Of a stretch of DNA of 50,078 nt, positions 33,614-43,032 are shown piece by piece; position 1 is the stretch's first letter, and every line of letters begins with the position of its first letter. Source of the DNA: Rhodopirellula sp. (GTDB lineage Bacteria; Planctomycetota; Planctomycetia; Pirellulales; Thermoguttaceae); the NCBI GenBank assembly GCA_012728855.1, contig JAAYEH010000111.1, positions 1 to 50,078 of the forward strand. Direction: 5' to 3'. The translations under genes and the position numbers were made by a program. The notes under the pieces were generated by a model that worked only from the letters and a program-made list of their open reading frames with translations, made no database searches and was not told the origin of the DNA.

Positions 33614-35599
33614 ATGAGTCGAAGAAGACACGTCTTTTGCATCGCGGCCGTAGGTATGGTCGCCCTGCTGCCTTCGTTGATCATCGCCCAGCAGGTGCCG
33701 CCCGCCGAAGGCGACGAAGCGGCGCTGGTCGCCGTGCTGAAATCCGACGCCGATCTGTTCCAGAAGGCGAAAGCCTGCCAGCGGCTGGCGGTGATCGGCA
33801 AGAAAGAGTGCATCCCGGCGCTGGCGGGATTGCTCGGCGACGAGCGGCTCTCGCACTACGCCCGTTACGGGCTGGAGCCCAACCCCGACCCGGCTGCCGG
33901 CGCCGCGTTGCGCGACGCTTTGGAGAAGCTCCAGGGTGGGTTGCTCGTCGGCGCGATCAATTCGGTCGGAATGCGTCGCGATACGCAGGCGACTGCCAAA
34001 CTAAAGGATTTCCTCGGCAATTCCGATCCGCAGATCGTGGCCGCCTCCGCCACCGCCCTGGCGCGGATCAACACACCGGACGCGGTGGCGATTCTCACCG
34101 CCGCGCTGTCGAAGGGCGAGTCGCAACGGCCCGCTGTCGCCGCCGCATGCCTGACCGCCGCCGACGTTCTCTTCGGCGAGGGCAAGAAGGCCGAGGCGAA
34201 GGCGCTGTTCGACACGGCGCGCGAAGCGGATGTGCCCAAGCACATCAAGATAGCCGCCCTGGAAGGGGCCATTCGCGCCCGCGGCGCCGATGGCCTGCCG
34301 ATGCTCGTCCAGTGCCTGCAATCTCCGGACGACGCAGTTTTTCAGGTGGCACTGGCGGCCGCTCACGCCTTGCCGGGCGCCGAGGTGACCAAGACGCTCA
34401 TCGAGGAGTTGCCGAAGCTGGCGCCGGCAGCCGAAGCAGTGGAGAAAGTCGCTGCCGATGCCGGTCCTTACATCCGCCAGGCGCTGCTGATCTATGTCCT
34501 TGGCGACCGCGGCGACAAGGCCGCGCTGCCGGCAGTGCTGGAATTGGCGAAGAGCGCGCCGTATCCGGTGCGGCTGCCGGCGGTTCGCGTGCTGGCCGAA
34601 CTCGGCGATGCCGCGGCGATTCCTGTGCTTCTGGAAGCAGCCCACGCCAACGAAGGCGAACTCGCCGAGGCCGCCCGCGAAAGCTTGATCGAATTGGAAG
34701 GCGAGGCGGTCAACGCGAAGCTGGTCGGGATGCTCGACGACAGCCAGGGGCAAAAGCTGCTGGAATTGGTCGTCGTTTTGGGCAAGAGGGGCGTCGCTGC
34801 GGCGGAAGCGAAGCTGACGAAGCTGGCCGATAGTGAAGATCCCGAAGTTCGCCAGGCCGCCATGGCAGCTCTCGGATCGACCGTTGGACTAGATGGCTTT
34901 GCCGGTCTGATCGATCGGCTGGTGAAAGCCGATTCGCCGGAAACGGCGGCAGTGGTCAAGGACGCGCTGCAGCGAGGTTCGATGCGCGTGCCGGATCGTG
35001 AGGCGAGCGCGGCGGTCGTGATCGAAAAGATGCGGGATGCCCCCGCACACGCCAAAGCCGATCTCCTCGATTTGCTCGGCATCATCGGCGGCACGAAGGC
35101 TCTGAAAGGGGTTGCGGCCGCGGCCGGCGACAGCAGCGACGAGATCCAGGAAGCGGCGACGCGGGTGCTGGGCGAGTGGATGAGCGCCGATGCCGCCCCG
35201 GTGTTGCTGGAGCTTACCAAGTCGGGCAGCGAGAAATACCGCGTCCGCACGCTCCGCGGCTATTTGCGTATTGCCCGCCAACTCGACGTTCCGGTGGAAG
35301 AGCGGGTTGCCATGTGTCGTAAGGCGTTGGATGCGGCCGGACGCGACGATGAAAAGAAGCTCGCTTTGGAAGTGCTCGGGCGTTACCCGTCGGCAGAATC
35401 GCTGGCCCTGGTCGTTCCGTACCTCGACGCGGGCGGATTGAAGGAATCGGCTGCGGCGGCTGCCGTGGCGATCTCCGAGAAGCTCGCCGGTACCGCGCCC
35501 GCGGCGGTGGCCGAGGCGATGCAGAAGGTCGTCGACAACACCGGCAACGCCGAGTTGAAGAAGAAGGCCGCCGGCCTTCTCCGCCGGGCTAAGAAGTAA
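33614..35599 (+). CDS. Secreted HEAT-repeat protein
   Basis: The 661-residue protein has a signal peptide (MSRRRHVFCIAAVGMVALLPSL) and is otherwise made of alpha-helical HEAT-like repeats about 30-35 residues long. Examples are AKACQRLAVIGKKECIPALAGLL, PYPVRLPAVRVLAELGDAAA, and PEVRQAAMAALGS. Such solenoids bind other proteins; in planctomycetes they often follow exported dehydrogenases, as here. AGGAG stands about 9 nt before the ATG at 33614. A longer frame to 33401 is a shadow of the oxidoreductase end. A partner or scaffold role for the oxidoreductase is possible but unproven. Confidence 0.85.
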   Translation: MSRRRHVFCIAAVGMVALLPSLIIAQQVPPAEGDEAALVAVLKSDADLFQKAKACQRLAVIGKKECIPALAGLLGDERLSHYARYGLEPNPDPAAGAALRDALEKLQGGLLVGAINSVGMRRDTQATAKLKDFLGNSDPQIVAASATALARINTPDAVAILTAALSKGESQRPAVAAACLTAADVLFGEGKKAEAKALFDTAREADVPKHIKIAALEGAIRARGADGLPMLVQCLQSPDDAVFQVALAAAHALPGAEVTKTLIEELPKLAPAAEAVEKVAADAGPYIRQALLIYVLGDRGDKAALPAVLELAKSAPYPVRLPAVRVLAELGDAAAIPVLLEAAHANEGELAEAARESLIELEGEAVNAKLVGMLDDSQGQKLLELVVVLGKRGVAAAEAKLTKLADSEDPEVRQAAMAALGSTVGLDGFAGLIDRLVKADSPETAAVVKDALQRGSMRVPDREASAAVVIEKMRDAPAHAKADLLDLLGIIGGTKALKGVAAAAGDSSDEIQEAATRVLGEWMSADAAPVLLELTKSGSEKYRVRTLRGYLRIARQLDVPVEERVAMCRKALDAAGRDDEKKLALEVLGRYPSAESLALVVPYLDAGGLKESAAAAAVAISEKLAGTAPAAVAEAMQKVVDNTGNAELKKKAAGLLRRAKK

Positions 35600-35824
35600 G
35601 GTCCGGAGTCTGCACTGGCAACCGGTTGGAGACGGTCTCTGTTTTCGCTCCAGCGGGAACGGGACCGTCCCTTCTTGTTTCTTTGAAACGGATTCTGTTG
35701 CCGCCTTTCCGCGGGGAAACGAACATGTCCGCTGTCGAGAGCACCGTTTCCAGCGATTGTGAATCGCGCGAAGGAACCCACGAATTCTTCGGAGGATCGA
35801 CTTCTTTTGGATCGTGCCAAAAGA

Positions 35825-35850
35825 ACTGGGACGGCTCGCGCCGTCCCAGT
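35825..35850 (-). terminator. Intrinsic terminator of ppdK
   Basis: ACTGGGACGGC (35825-35835) pairs perfectly with 35840-35850 around a TCGC loop. On the minus strand it is followed by TCTTTT. It lies 28 nt after the ppdK stop. The opposite strand lacks a T tract, so it acts mainly for ppdK. Confidence 0.65.
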
Positions 35851-35877
35851 CGTTCGATTATCGCATCCGCAGTGGGC

Positions 35878-38592
35878 CTACTTGCCCGCTCGGATCGTCG
35901 CCTGTGCCGCCGCCAGGCGGGCGATCGGCACGCGGTACGGTGAACAGCTCACATAGTTCAGTCCGGCCTTGTAGCAGAACGCAACCGACGCCGGGTCGCC
36001 GCCCTGCTCGCCGCAGATGCCGATCTTCAGATCGGGCCGGGCCGCGCGCCCCTTCTGGACGGCCATCTCGATCAACTGGCCGATTCCCTCCTGATCGATC
36101 GTCTGGAACGGATCGGCCGTGAGGATGCTCTTCTCGACGTAGTTGGAGAGGAAGCCGCCCACGTCGTCGCGCGAGAAGCCGAAGCCCATCTGCGTCAGGT
36201 CGTTGGTGCCGAAAGAGAAGAACTGCGCCGTCTTGGCCATCTTGTCGGCCGTCAGGCAGGCACGGGGTATTTCGATCATCGTGCCGTAAAGACAGGTAAC
36301 CTCGATCCCCTGCTTCGTCTCGACTTCCTTCTTCACCCGGTCGAAGATCGGCTTGACGAAATCCAACTCGGTGACCGCGCAGGTCACAGGCACCATCAGT
36401 TCGGGGTGCGGCTTTTTACCCGCCTTCTTCAATTCGGCGGCCCCTTCGAAGATCGCCCGAATTTGCATTTCGGTCACTTCGGGGTAGGTGATGCCCAGAC
36501 GCACACCACGGTGGCCCATCATCGGGTTGGTCTCGTGCAGCGCCTCGCCGCGCTTCTGGACCTCCTCGACCGAAATGCCCAACGCCTTGGCGAGTTCCTC
36601 CCGCGCCGACTCGTGCTGCGGCACGAACTCGTGCAGCGGCGGATCCAGCAGGCGGATCGTCACCGGAAGGCCGTCCATCGCTTCCAAGGTCGCCTTGATG
36701 TCGCGTTTGACGAAAGCGAACAGCTCGTCGACGGCGCTCTTCCGCTCCTCCTCCGTGGCGGAGTGGATCATCTTGCGGAGCACAAATAGCGGATCCTCGG
36801 CGCCGGCGCCGTAGAACATGTGCTCGGTGCGGAACAGCCCGATCCCCTCGGCGCCGAACTCGCGGGCGATGCGGGCGTCCTCCGGAGTGTCGGCATTGGT
36901 CCGCACGCCGAGCTTGCGGGCCTTATCGACCAGTTCCATGAACTTCTGGAACCGCGGATTCTCCGTGGCGTCCATCATGTCCAACATGCCCGCGTAGGCG
37001 AGGCCACGCGTGCCGTTGAGAGTCAGAGCATCGCCCTCTTTCAACGACTTGCCGGCGACGGTCATCGTCTTGGCGGCGTGATTGATCTTAATCGCGCCGG
37101 CGCCGACGATGCAGCACTTGCCCCAGCCGCGGGCAACAAGGGCCGCATGGCTGGTCATGCCGCCGCGGGCGGTGAGAATGCCCTTGGCCGCTCGCATGCC
37201 CTCGATGTCCTCGGGATTGGTCTCATCGCGAACCAGAATCACCTCTTCGCCCTTCTTGGCCTGGGCGACGGCCTCTTCGGAGGTAAAGACGATCTTGCCG
37301 CGGGCGCCGCCCGGGCCGGCCGGTAATCCGCTCACGAACGCCGTCACCTTCTTCTCGGCGGCCGGGTCGACAATCGGGTGCAACAGCTCGTCCAACTGCG
37401 CCGGCTCGACACGCAATACGGCGGTCTTCTCGTCGATCAGCCCCTCGGCGAGCATGTCCATCGCCATGTTCAAAGCGGCGGTGCCGGTCCGCTTGCCGTT
37501 GCGGCACTGGAGCATGTAGAGCGTACCGTCCTGAATGGTAAACTCGATGTCCTGCATGTCGTGATAGTGCTGCTCGAGCTTGAGCCGGATGTCGTCAAGC
37601 TGCTTGTACAACTTGGGCAAATCCGTTTCGAGCGAGGGGAGGTGCTTGTTCTGCTCGCTCTTGGTGGCCTCGTTGAGCGGATTGGGGGTGCGAATGCCCG
37701 CCACCACGTCTTCGCCCTGGGCGTTGACCAGCCACTCGCCGTAGAACTTGTTTTCGCCGGTCGCCGGATTGCGGCTGAAGGCCACGCCGGTTGCCGAACT
37801 GTCGCCCATGTTGCCGAAGACCATGCTCTGCACGTTGCAGGCGGTGCCCCATTCGTGCGGAATGCCCTCGATGCGACGATACGAGACGGCGCGGCGGCCG
37901 TTCCAGCTCTTGAACACCGCGCCGATGCCCCCCCAGAGCTGCGCATCGGGATCGTCGGGGAATTCGCGGCCGAGCACGTCTTTGATTTTCGCTTTGAACT
38001 TCTCGCAAAGCTGCTCCAGGTCGTCGGCCGTCATGTCCGTGTCGGCCGTGTAGCCCTTCGACTCCTTCAAATCATGCATGATGTGTTCGAGTTGGACGCG
38101 GATCCCCTTGCCTTCCTCGGGCAGGATGTCTTCCGCCTTTTCCATCACCACGTCGGAATACATCGTGATCAAACGGCGGTAGGCGTCGTAGACAAACCGC
38201 TTGTTGCCGGTCTTCTTCACCAGCCCAGGGATTGTCTTCGGCGAGAGGCCGATGTTCAACACCGTTTCCATCATGCCGGGCATCGAGCTGCGGGCGCCCG
38301 AGCGGCAGGAGATCAAGAGAGGATTCTCCGCATCGCCGTATTTCATACCCATGACGTCTTCGACTTTGCGAAGGGCCTCGGCGACTTCCTTCTTCAGCGA
38401 ATCGGGAAACGTTCTTCCCGCTTTGAAGTACTCGTTGCAGAGTTCGGTGGTGATGGTAAAACCAGCCGGGACGGGCAGCCCCAGATTCGCCATTTCCGCG
38501 AGATTGGCGCCCTTGCCGCCTAACGTATTCTTCATCGAGGCGTTGCCTTCGGTCCCCTTCGGACCAAAGAAATAGACATACTTTTCTGCCAT
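35878..38592 (-). CDS. ppdK: Pyruvate, phosphate dikinase
   Basis: The 904-residue protein is full length for PPDK, which interconverts pyruvate, ATP and phosphate with phosphoenolpyruvate, AMP and diphosphate. Visible are the ATP-grasp start (NTLGGKGANLAEM), the phospho-His loop GGMTSHAALVARGWGKCC, and the barrel segments GLFRTEHMF, MMGHRGVRLG and FSFGTNDLTQM. The start is the ATG at 38592 (MAEKYVYFFG) with AAGGAA 8 nt upstream; the frame continues to 38718 but without family sequence. It is a single gene with a clear terminator, and suggests flexible glycolysis/gluconeogenesis together with fba. Confidence 0.96.
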   Translation of the reverse strand: MAEKYVYFFGPKGTEGNASMKNTLGGKGANLAEMANLGLPVPAGFTITTELCNEYFKAGRTFPDSLKKEVAEALRKVEDVMGMKYGDAENPLLISCRSGARSSMPGMMETVLNIGLSPKTIPGLVKKTGNKRFVYDAYRRLITMYSDVVMEKAEDILPEEGKGIRVQLEHIMHDLKESKGYTADTDMTADDLEQLCEKFKAKIKDVLGREFPDDPDAQLWGGIGAVFKSWNGRRAVSYRRIEGIPHEWGTACNVQSMVFGNMGDSSATGVAFSRNPATGENKFYGEWLVNAQGEDVVAGIRTPNPLNEATKSEQNKHLPSLETDLPKLYKQLDDIRLKLEQHYHDMQDIEFTIQDGTLYMLQCRNGKRTGTAALNMAMDMLAEGLIDEKTAVLRVEPAQLDELLHPIVDPAAEKKVTAFVSGLPAGPGGARGKIVFTSEEAVAQAKKGEEVILVRDETNPEDIEGMRAAKGILTARGGMTSHAALVARGWGKCCIVGAGAIKINHAAKTMTVAGKSLKEGDALTLNGTRGLAYAGMLDMMDATENPRFQKFMELVDKARKLGVRTNADTPEDARIAREFGAEGIGLFRTEHMFYGAGAEDPLFVLRKMIHSATEEERKSAVDELFAFVKRDIKATLEAMDGLPVTIRLLDPPLHEFVPQHESAREELAKALGISVEEVQKRGEALHETNPMMGHRGVRLGITYPEVTEMQIRAIFEGAAELKKAGKKPHPELMVPVTCAVTELDFVKPIFDRVKKEVETKQGIEVTCLYGTMIEIPRACLTADKMAKTAQFFSFGTNDLTQMGFGFSRDDVGGFLSNYVEKSILTADPFQTIDQEGIGQLIEMAVQKGRAARPDLKIGICGEQGGDPASVAFCYKAGLNYVSCSPYRVPIARLAAAQATIRAGK

Positions 38593-38764
38593 GAATCGGT
38601 TCCTTGCGGTGTCTAGTGAAAACGGGGCATGGTTCGTGCCAAAGAACGGCATATCCGCCAACCTGCCGGGCTGGGTAACTGTTTCTCTTTCCTTTTGGGC
38701 CCGCCCGGCATGGGGCAACGGGCAAAAATGAAATGAAGTAGTCTAGCAGGACCGTGGGGGACCG

Positions 38765-40669
38765 TCAAGGAACAGGACGGGGGTGGTAGGGCAGACCTCT
38801 TCGGCGGGCGAACCGAATCGGCCGATCTCGCGATTCCTCATTGAGAGGTTCCGTCAACTGCTTCTCGGCCATCGCACGGATTCGCGACAGAGGCTCTCGC
38901 ACGTTGTCGGACTTGATCAAATCGTCCGATTCCGCAGGGTCTTTGAAGAAATCGAACAACTCTTCGCGCCCATCGCCATATCGGATGTAGTGCAGGCCTG
39001 CGGCGATCACGGCATCCATCCGGTTCGCTGTCCCATCCGGAGCGGCGGTGCCGACGCTGGCAAGGACCGCGTCACAGGTGCGAATCCGTGTCTTGTGCCA
39101 GAGGTTTGCCAGCGAATTGCCCGGCAACTGGCACCCTCGCCGGCATCCCGCCAGATCTACCACGGTGGCCGGTACGTCACGCAATGAAACGGGTTCCTGC
39201 AGTCGCAGTCCCATAGGGACATCGCCGGGAAGGCGGATCACCAGCGGGACATGAAGCAGGGGACGGTACAAGGAATTGCCGTGCCCTTGCAGGCCATGTT
39301 CTCCGAAGTGCTCGCCATGATCGGACGTCAGAATCACCAACGTGTTCTCAAGGATCCCTCGCGTTTGTAATGCGTCGATGAGCCTGCCCAGGCAGGCATC
39401 CAGGTAGGCGATGCTCGCGTCGTAGCGCTGCTGTTGCTCGCTTTGCTGCGAAGGGGAGTTCGCATGCAGTTCCACCACGTCGGCATGGCGGATTCCGGCG
39501 ACCACCGACCGGTCTTCTTGCGGCTTTGGCGGCCCGAATTGCCGGTAGTAGAGATCAGGAGCGAAATACGGCTGGTGCGCGTCGTAGAAATTGAGAAAGG
39601 CGAAGAACGGACGATGTGGCCGCCGGTCGAGCCACTCCAGAAAGTCGGCGTTGACTCTTTCGGCCGATTTTCGTCCCCAAAAGTCCTGCCATGCGGTCCA
39701 ACGCCTCAGCAGCGGACTCGTTGTCAGCCGTCGGCCAACCTGGCAACTGAGCACGAACTCCGTGCTCAACGCGCTGAAATCATCGAAGCGGAGGAATCCG
39801 CGGCCTAGACCGGAATCGCGATTACAAACGTACTGGTTTGCGACAAAGGCCGCCGTCGCGTAGCCGTTGTCGCTGAGCACTTCCGGAAGGGTCGGATTTT
39901 CGGAATCGAGCGGAGCACCCGAGATGGTGGATAGCTCATGTGCCCAGCGGCCCGTGAACAGGGAAGCATGGCTGGGCAAAGTCCAAGAAGAAGGAGCAAT
40001 GGCGCGCTCGAAGACGATTCCCCCCTTCGCCAGAGCGGTCAAGTTTGGCGAAGTGTCTCGATCGTAGCCGTACGTGCTGAGGTCTTGCGACCGCACCGTA
40101 TCCCACACAAGGATCAGGATGTTCGGAGTTCTGCCGGAGACGCTGGAAAGACGTTGGATCGCGCGGCTTTCCAGCCAGTTCCATGATATCGGCAGCACGA
40201 TTGCCGTCCCTAGGCATGTAGCCACCATCCAGGGGAGGGTCCGGCGGACCAGTGGGTCGAGTCGTTCAACCCGCAAACCGCCCGATTTCATCACCTGGAC
40301 GGCTATCCCTGCGGAAAGCATCACCGTTGCGACGTTGCTTATCTCCCCATGCAGCAGCAATAGGCTGGCCGCCAGCACGAAACCGAACATGAAGATTGCC
40401 ATACGCTCCACATGGCGAATTGGCAACACGAGCACAAGCGGCATGACGACCGCCACAAGAGCAACGAACAACGCTGCGTCGGCAAGTGGCGCCATCCAGA
40501 TCGTATGTCGCCCCAGTAGAAGGGGACGACCGAGGACGTATTTGCGGAAAGCGAGGTTGAGGAGTTCCAGATACCCAGTAAAGATTCCAAACCAAACTGC
40601 CCAAGTCAGGAAACGAGAAGCACGGCGAAGTGCCTGCGAGAGCATGGGTGGACATCCAGCAGAAAACAT
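38765..40669 (-). CDS. Membrane-anchored sulfatase-superfamily protein, Thr nucleophile site
   Basis: This 634-residue protein has about five N-terminal helices (residues 18-160) and a C-terminal alkaline-phosphatase-superfamily domain. The domain starts TPNILILVWDTVRSQDLSTY and contains FYDAHQPYF and LTSDHGEHFGEHG, with the metal-binding His and Asp. At the modified-Cys site of sulfatases (CxPSR) it reads SSWTLPSHASL, with Thr230 in place of Cys. A Thr there is usual in phosphotransferases such as lipoteichoic acid or phosphoethanolamine enzymes, so transfer or hydrolysis of a phosphate ester at the cell surface is as likely as sulfate cleavage. ATG at 40669 or 40645; neither has a clear ribosome site. 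Confidence 0.75.
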   Translation of the reverse strand: MFSAGCPPMLSQALRRASRFLTWAVWFGIFTGYLELLNLAFRKYVLGRPLLLGRHTIWMAPLADAALFVALVAVVMPLVLVLPIRHVERMAIFMFGFVLAASLLLLHGEISNVATVMLSAGIAVQVMKSGGLRVERLDPLVRRTLPWMVATCLGTAIVLPISWNWLESRAIQRLSSVSGRTPNILILVWDTVRSQDLSTYGYDRDTSPNLTALAKGGIVFERAIAPSSWTLPSHASLFTGRWAHELSTISGAPLDSENPTLPEVLSDNGYATAAFVANQYVCNRDSGLGRGFLRFDDFSALSTEFVLSCQVGRRLTTSPLLRRWTAWQDFWGRKSAERVNADFLEWLDRRPHRPFFAFLNFYDAHQPYFAPDLYYRQFGPPKPQEDRSVVAGIRHADVVELHANSPSQQSEQQQRYDASIAYLDACLGRLIDALQTRGILENTLVILTSDHGEHFGEHGLQGHGNSLYRPLLHVPLVIRLPGDVPMGLRLQEPVSLRDVPATVVDLAGCRRGCQLPGNSLANLWHKTRIRTCDAVLASVGTAAPDGTANRMDAVIAAGLHYIRYGDGREELFDFFKDPAESDDLIKSDNVREPLSRIRAMAEKQLTEPLNEESRDRPIRFARRRGLPYHPRPVP

Positions 40670-40811
40670 TGGGGTAACCGCCTAACGCGGACCCATGGGG
40701 AAAACCTATCGCAACCGACAGAACGGGGGCCGGCGTCTTCACCGGTGGATCCTGAAATAGGGACCGTTGAAGAGTCGTTGTCCGCGTCTTGTCGGTGCCT
40801 CTAAGATCAGG

Positions 40812-40982
40812 TCATCTCCGCGGGCGCAATCGCACGAGTCGTCTTCCAACCGGCACGAAAGCGACCCACACCCTCCTTCCGCATGCCAGTAGAAACCCGA
40901 TCGTCCCCGCGATCGCTGACAGCAGGGGAATGGATGTCTCCGGCCCCAAATATGCCAACAGCCACAAGTCATCGCTCGGCAT
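40812..40982 (-). CDS. Small membrane protein upstream of the sulfatase-like gene
   Basis: This is a 56-residue protein starting MPSDDLWLLAYLGPETSIPL, with one membrane helix (about residues 14-33) and an Arg-rich tail. The YLGPET segment followed by a helix is, as I recall, a pattern of tiny proteins next to membrane phosphatase or polysaccharide genes. GGAAGAGGA stands about 8 nt before the ATG at 40982. The frame continues to a GTG at 41018. It lies 142 nt upstream of the sulfatase-like gene in the same direction and may be co-transcribed with it. The call rests on this pattern and the good ribosome site. Confidence 0.45.
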   Translation of the reverse strand: MPSDDLWLLAYLGPETSIPLLSAIAGTIGFLLACGRRVWVAFVPVGRRLVRLRPRR

Positions 40983-41391
40983 AAACTTGAATCCTCTTCC
41001 CTTGGCGATCTGATCCACTCCTCAATTCAACATCGCCGCAAAGAAGAGGTTTCGCGGACCATTCGAAGAAAATTGGGGCCAGCTATCTCGGAAAAACAAG
41101 CAAGATGCCCATCACCCCCCCAGTGACTAGTCCGGGCTGAGGTAGTTGCTGTTTGGTAGAACTGGCAGTGGACATTCGCGACGGCAGGCGATAGAACACC
41201 GCATAAACTCCATTCGCCTTGGGAATCGTCATTACATTACGCGCCTATTTGCGTAACCGGTTCTCGAAAACAAGGTTAGCAACGTTCGAGAAATAAGTGT
41301 CAGGAACCGTTTGTGCGAAGCACCCGGAGGGCCGGTTCCCGGCAAACGGTTCCTGACACTTATTTCTCGAGCAATCCTTAGCGATTTCTCC
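40983..41391. other. Divergent intergenic region with perfect inverted repeat
   Basis: Apart from the inverted repeat at its right end there is no convincing gene. The AT-rich part near 41225-41285 (CATTACATTACGCGCC and nearby) may hold promoters, but no clear pair of boxes was found. Confidence 0.4.
41286..41370. repeat. Perfect 28-bp inverted repeat
   Basis: The 28 bases at 41286-41313, which include AAATAAGTGTCAGGAACC, are the exact reverse complement of 41343-41370, around a 29-base spacer. The right arm ends 21 nt before the next start codon. The form suits a small non-autonomous mobile repeat; as RNA it would make a long stable hairpin just before the ribosome site. Confidence 0.85.
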
Positions 41392-42885
41392 ATGTTTGGC
41401 AATATCACGGTCCGACACCTGCTCCCCGTTCTCATCCACCTTGTGATGAGCAACAGCCTCGCCGCGTTTGGCGCAGAAGAGGTGGTTCTGCATAACGTCG
41501 TTGCTAGCGAAGACGGCTACGAGCTTTCCCCCGGCCCAAACGTGGAGGGGGCCGTCTTCTTGCGACAAGTCTATCCCAAGGAGGAGAGTTGGCCTCAGCC
41601 GGTGATCGATGCCTTTCTTGGTCACGGCTGGCTCGACGCTGCCTCCGTTCGGGTTCGCTGGGCCGATCTCGAACCTGCCGATGAGGAGTTCCGCTGGCGG
41701 CCGTTTGACAGGGTTCTTGCGGAAGTGCGGAAGTACAATGCGGAGCATCACCAATCGCCGCGTACGCTGCACATCCGCGTCATGGGGGGAGAGCATGTTC
41801 CCGGCTGGTTCGAGGGCGCCGGGGTGAGAATGTACGACACCCTGGATCCGCATCGCCTTCGAGGAAAACTGAGCTACCGGCCGATTCGCATTCCTATGCC
41901 CTACGGTAACCCGGGCTTTCTCGAACAGCTTCGCCAGGTGTACGCGGCCATGCGCGATCGCTACGGCGACGATCCGGTGGTCACGGTCTACCACGGCACC
42001 TGGTCGGCAGGGCCCTGGGACGAGATTTTCCATCCGCAAGACGACGCGCCATTGCCCCCGGGTTACAGTGAAGAGCGATTTGTCGAGGGCATGATCGAGC
42101 AACTCGACGTGCTGATCGACGAGTTCTGTCTGCACGGCAAGGTGGCGGAGTTGCCCTATTCGGGCAAATATCCTCCCAAATCCCAGGTCGATATCACCGG
42201 CCCCCTTACCGCCCGAATCGTGGCGCGGCTGGGCCGACGGAGCCCCTTCCTCTATATCCAGAGCAACGGTTGGGGCGTTACCGGCGACGGCACTCCGACC
42301 ATCTCCTGGGGCCACCAGCGCGATATCGACGACGCCTTCGGACAGGTCAATCTGGCACTGCAGGCGATCGGCACAAACGCCGGAGGCGGCTGGCTTGCGC
42401 AAGGCGACTGGATCGATTCGGTCACGCTTGCCAAACGCTACGAGGCGGCGTATCTCGAGGTCTACTACGCGGACTTCATGCCCTTGGACGAAACCCATCG
42501 CCTTGCGGCCGCCTTCAACCACGACGGCGGTGCAACGGGCGTCGCGCCCGGCTTTCTCGGTTTCCGCCCCTGGCTGAAATCGCGGAATCGCCGCCTGTAC
42601 GTGCGAGAGGGAACGCTCTCACAACGTTTCCCGGCCGGCCCGAAACCGCGGGCCATGGAGTCTTTACGCATCTCAGCGGTTACGCCCGAGGGAACCACAA
42701 TCTCTTTTCGTGTCCGCACACGGGTTGGCGGAGCGCCCTGGTCCGGATGGCGCGACCGAGCAACGCTCGACGAACTCCCGGCCGGGCACGAAGCAGAAGT
42801 CGAAGCCATCCTGCACACGGACGACGGCTACCGGACTCCCCGACTGATTGCGATGCGGCCCGTGTGGAGCCGGCCGGGTGATTGA
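41392..42885 (+). CDS. Secreted TIM-barrel glycosidase-like protein
   Basis: The 497-residue protein has an N-terminal export segment (about residues 6-24: VRHLLPVLIHLVMSNSLAAFG). The start of the mature part resembles GH42/GH5-type barrels: VRVRWADLEPADEEFRW, then LHIRVMGGEHVPGWF, and VVTVYHGTWSAGPWDEIF. FLYIQSNGWG and YLEVYYADF could be later strand ends, with Glu in YLEVYY as a possible nucleophile. The C-terminal 90 residues look like a beta domain. I start at the ATG at 41392; the frame extends upstream only through the inverted repeat. Family and substrate are not assigned. Confidence 0.6.
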   Translation: MFGNITVRHLLPVLIHLVMSNSLAAFGAEEVVLHNVVASEDGYELSPGPNVEGAVFLRQVYPKEESWPQPVIDAFLGHGWLDAASVRVRWADLEPADEEFRWRPFDRVLAEVRKYNAEHHQSPRTLHIRVMGGEHVPGWFEGAGVRMYDTLDPHRLRGKLSYRPIRIPMPYGNPGFLEQLRQVYAAMRDRYGDDPVVTVYHGTWSAGPWDEIFHPQDDAPLPPGYSEERFVEGMIEQLDVLIDEFCLHGKVAELPYSGKYPPKSQVDITGPLTARIVARLGRRSPFLYIQSNGWGVTGDGTPTISWGHQRDIDDAFGQVNLALQAIGTNAGGGWLAQGDWIDSVTLAKRYEAAYLEVYYADFMPLDETHRLAAAFNHDGGATGVAPGFLGFRPWLKSRNRRLYVREGTLSQRFPAGPKPRAMESLRISAVTPEGTTISFRVRTRVGGAPWSGWRDRATLDELPAGHEAEVEAILHTDDGYRTPRLIAMRPVWSRPGD

Positions 42886-42913
42886 GCCGTTAGGTGGCGC
42901 AAGGGGATCGGGT

Positions 42914-42980
42914 TTTTTCCGCACGCGGCCCCACCGCCGCTAGGCAAGTCTGGCCCGGTTGGCGGCCGCGTGCGGAAAAA
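42914..42980. repeat. 17-bp inverted repeat between convergent genes
   Basis: TTTTTCCGCACGCGGCC at 42914-42930 and its exact reverse complement at 42964-42980 flank 33 bases. The T run lies at the outer left and the A run at the outer right, which is the wrong way round for an intrinsic terminator on either strand. Confidence 0.7.
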
Positions 42981-43032
42981 GACTCTCGACCCCTTCCTGA
43001 TTGCGACACTCGTCTTTCGCCGATGCTCGGAC

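Noticed and set aside
42914..42980. Bidirectional intrinsic terminator
   Set aside because: The T and A tracts are on the wrong sides of the stem for either strand.
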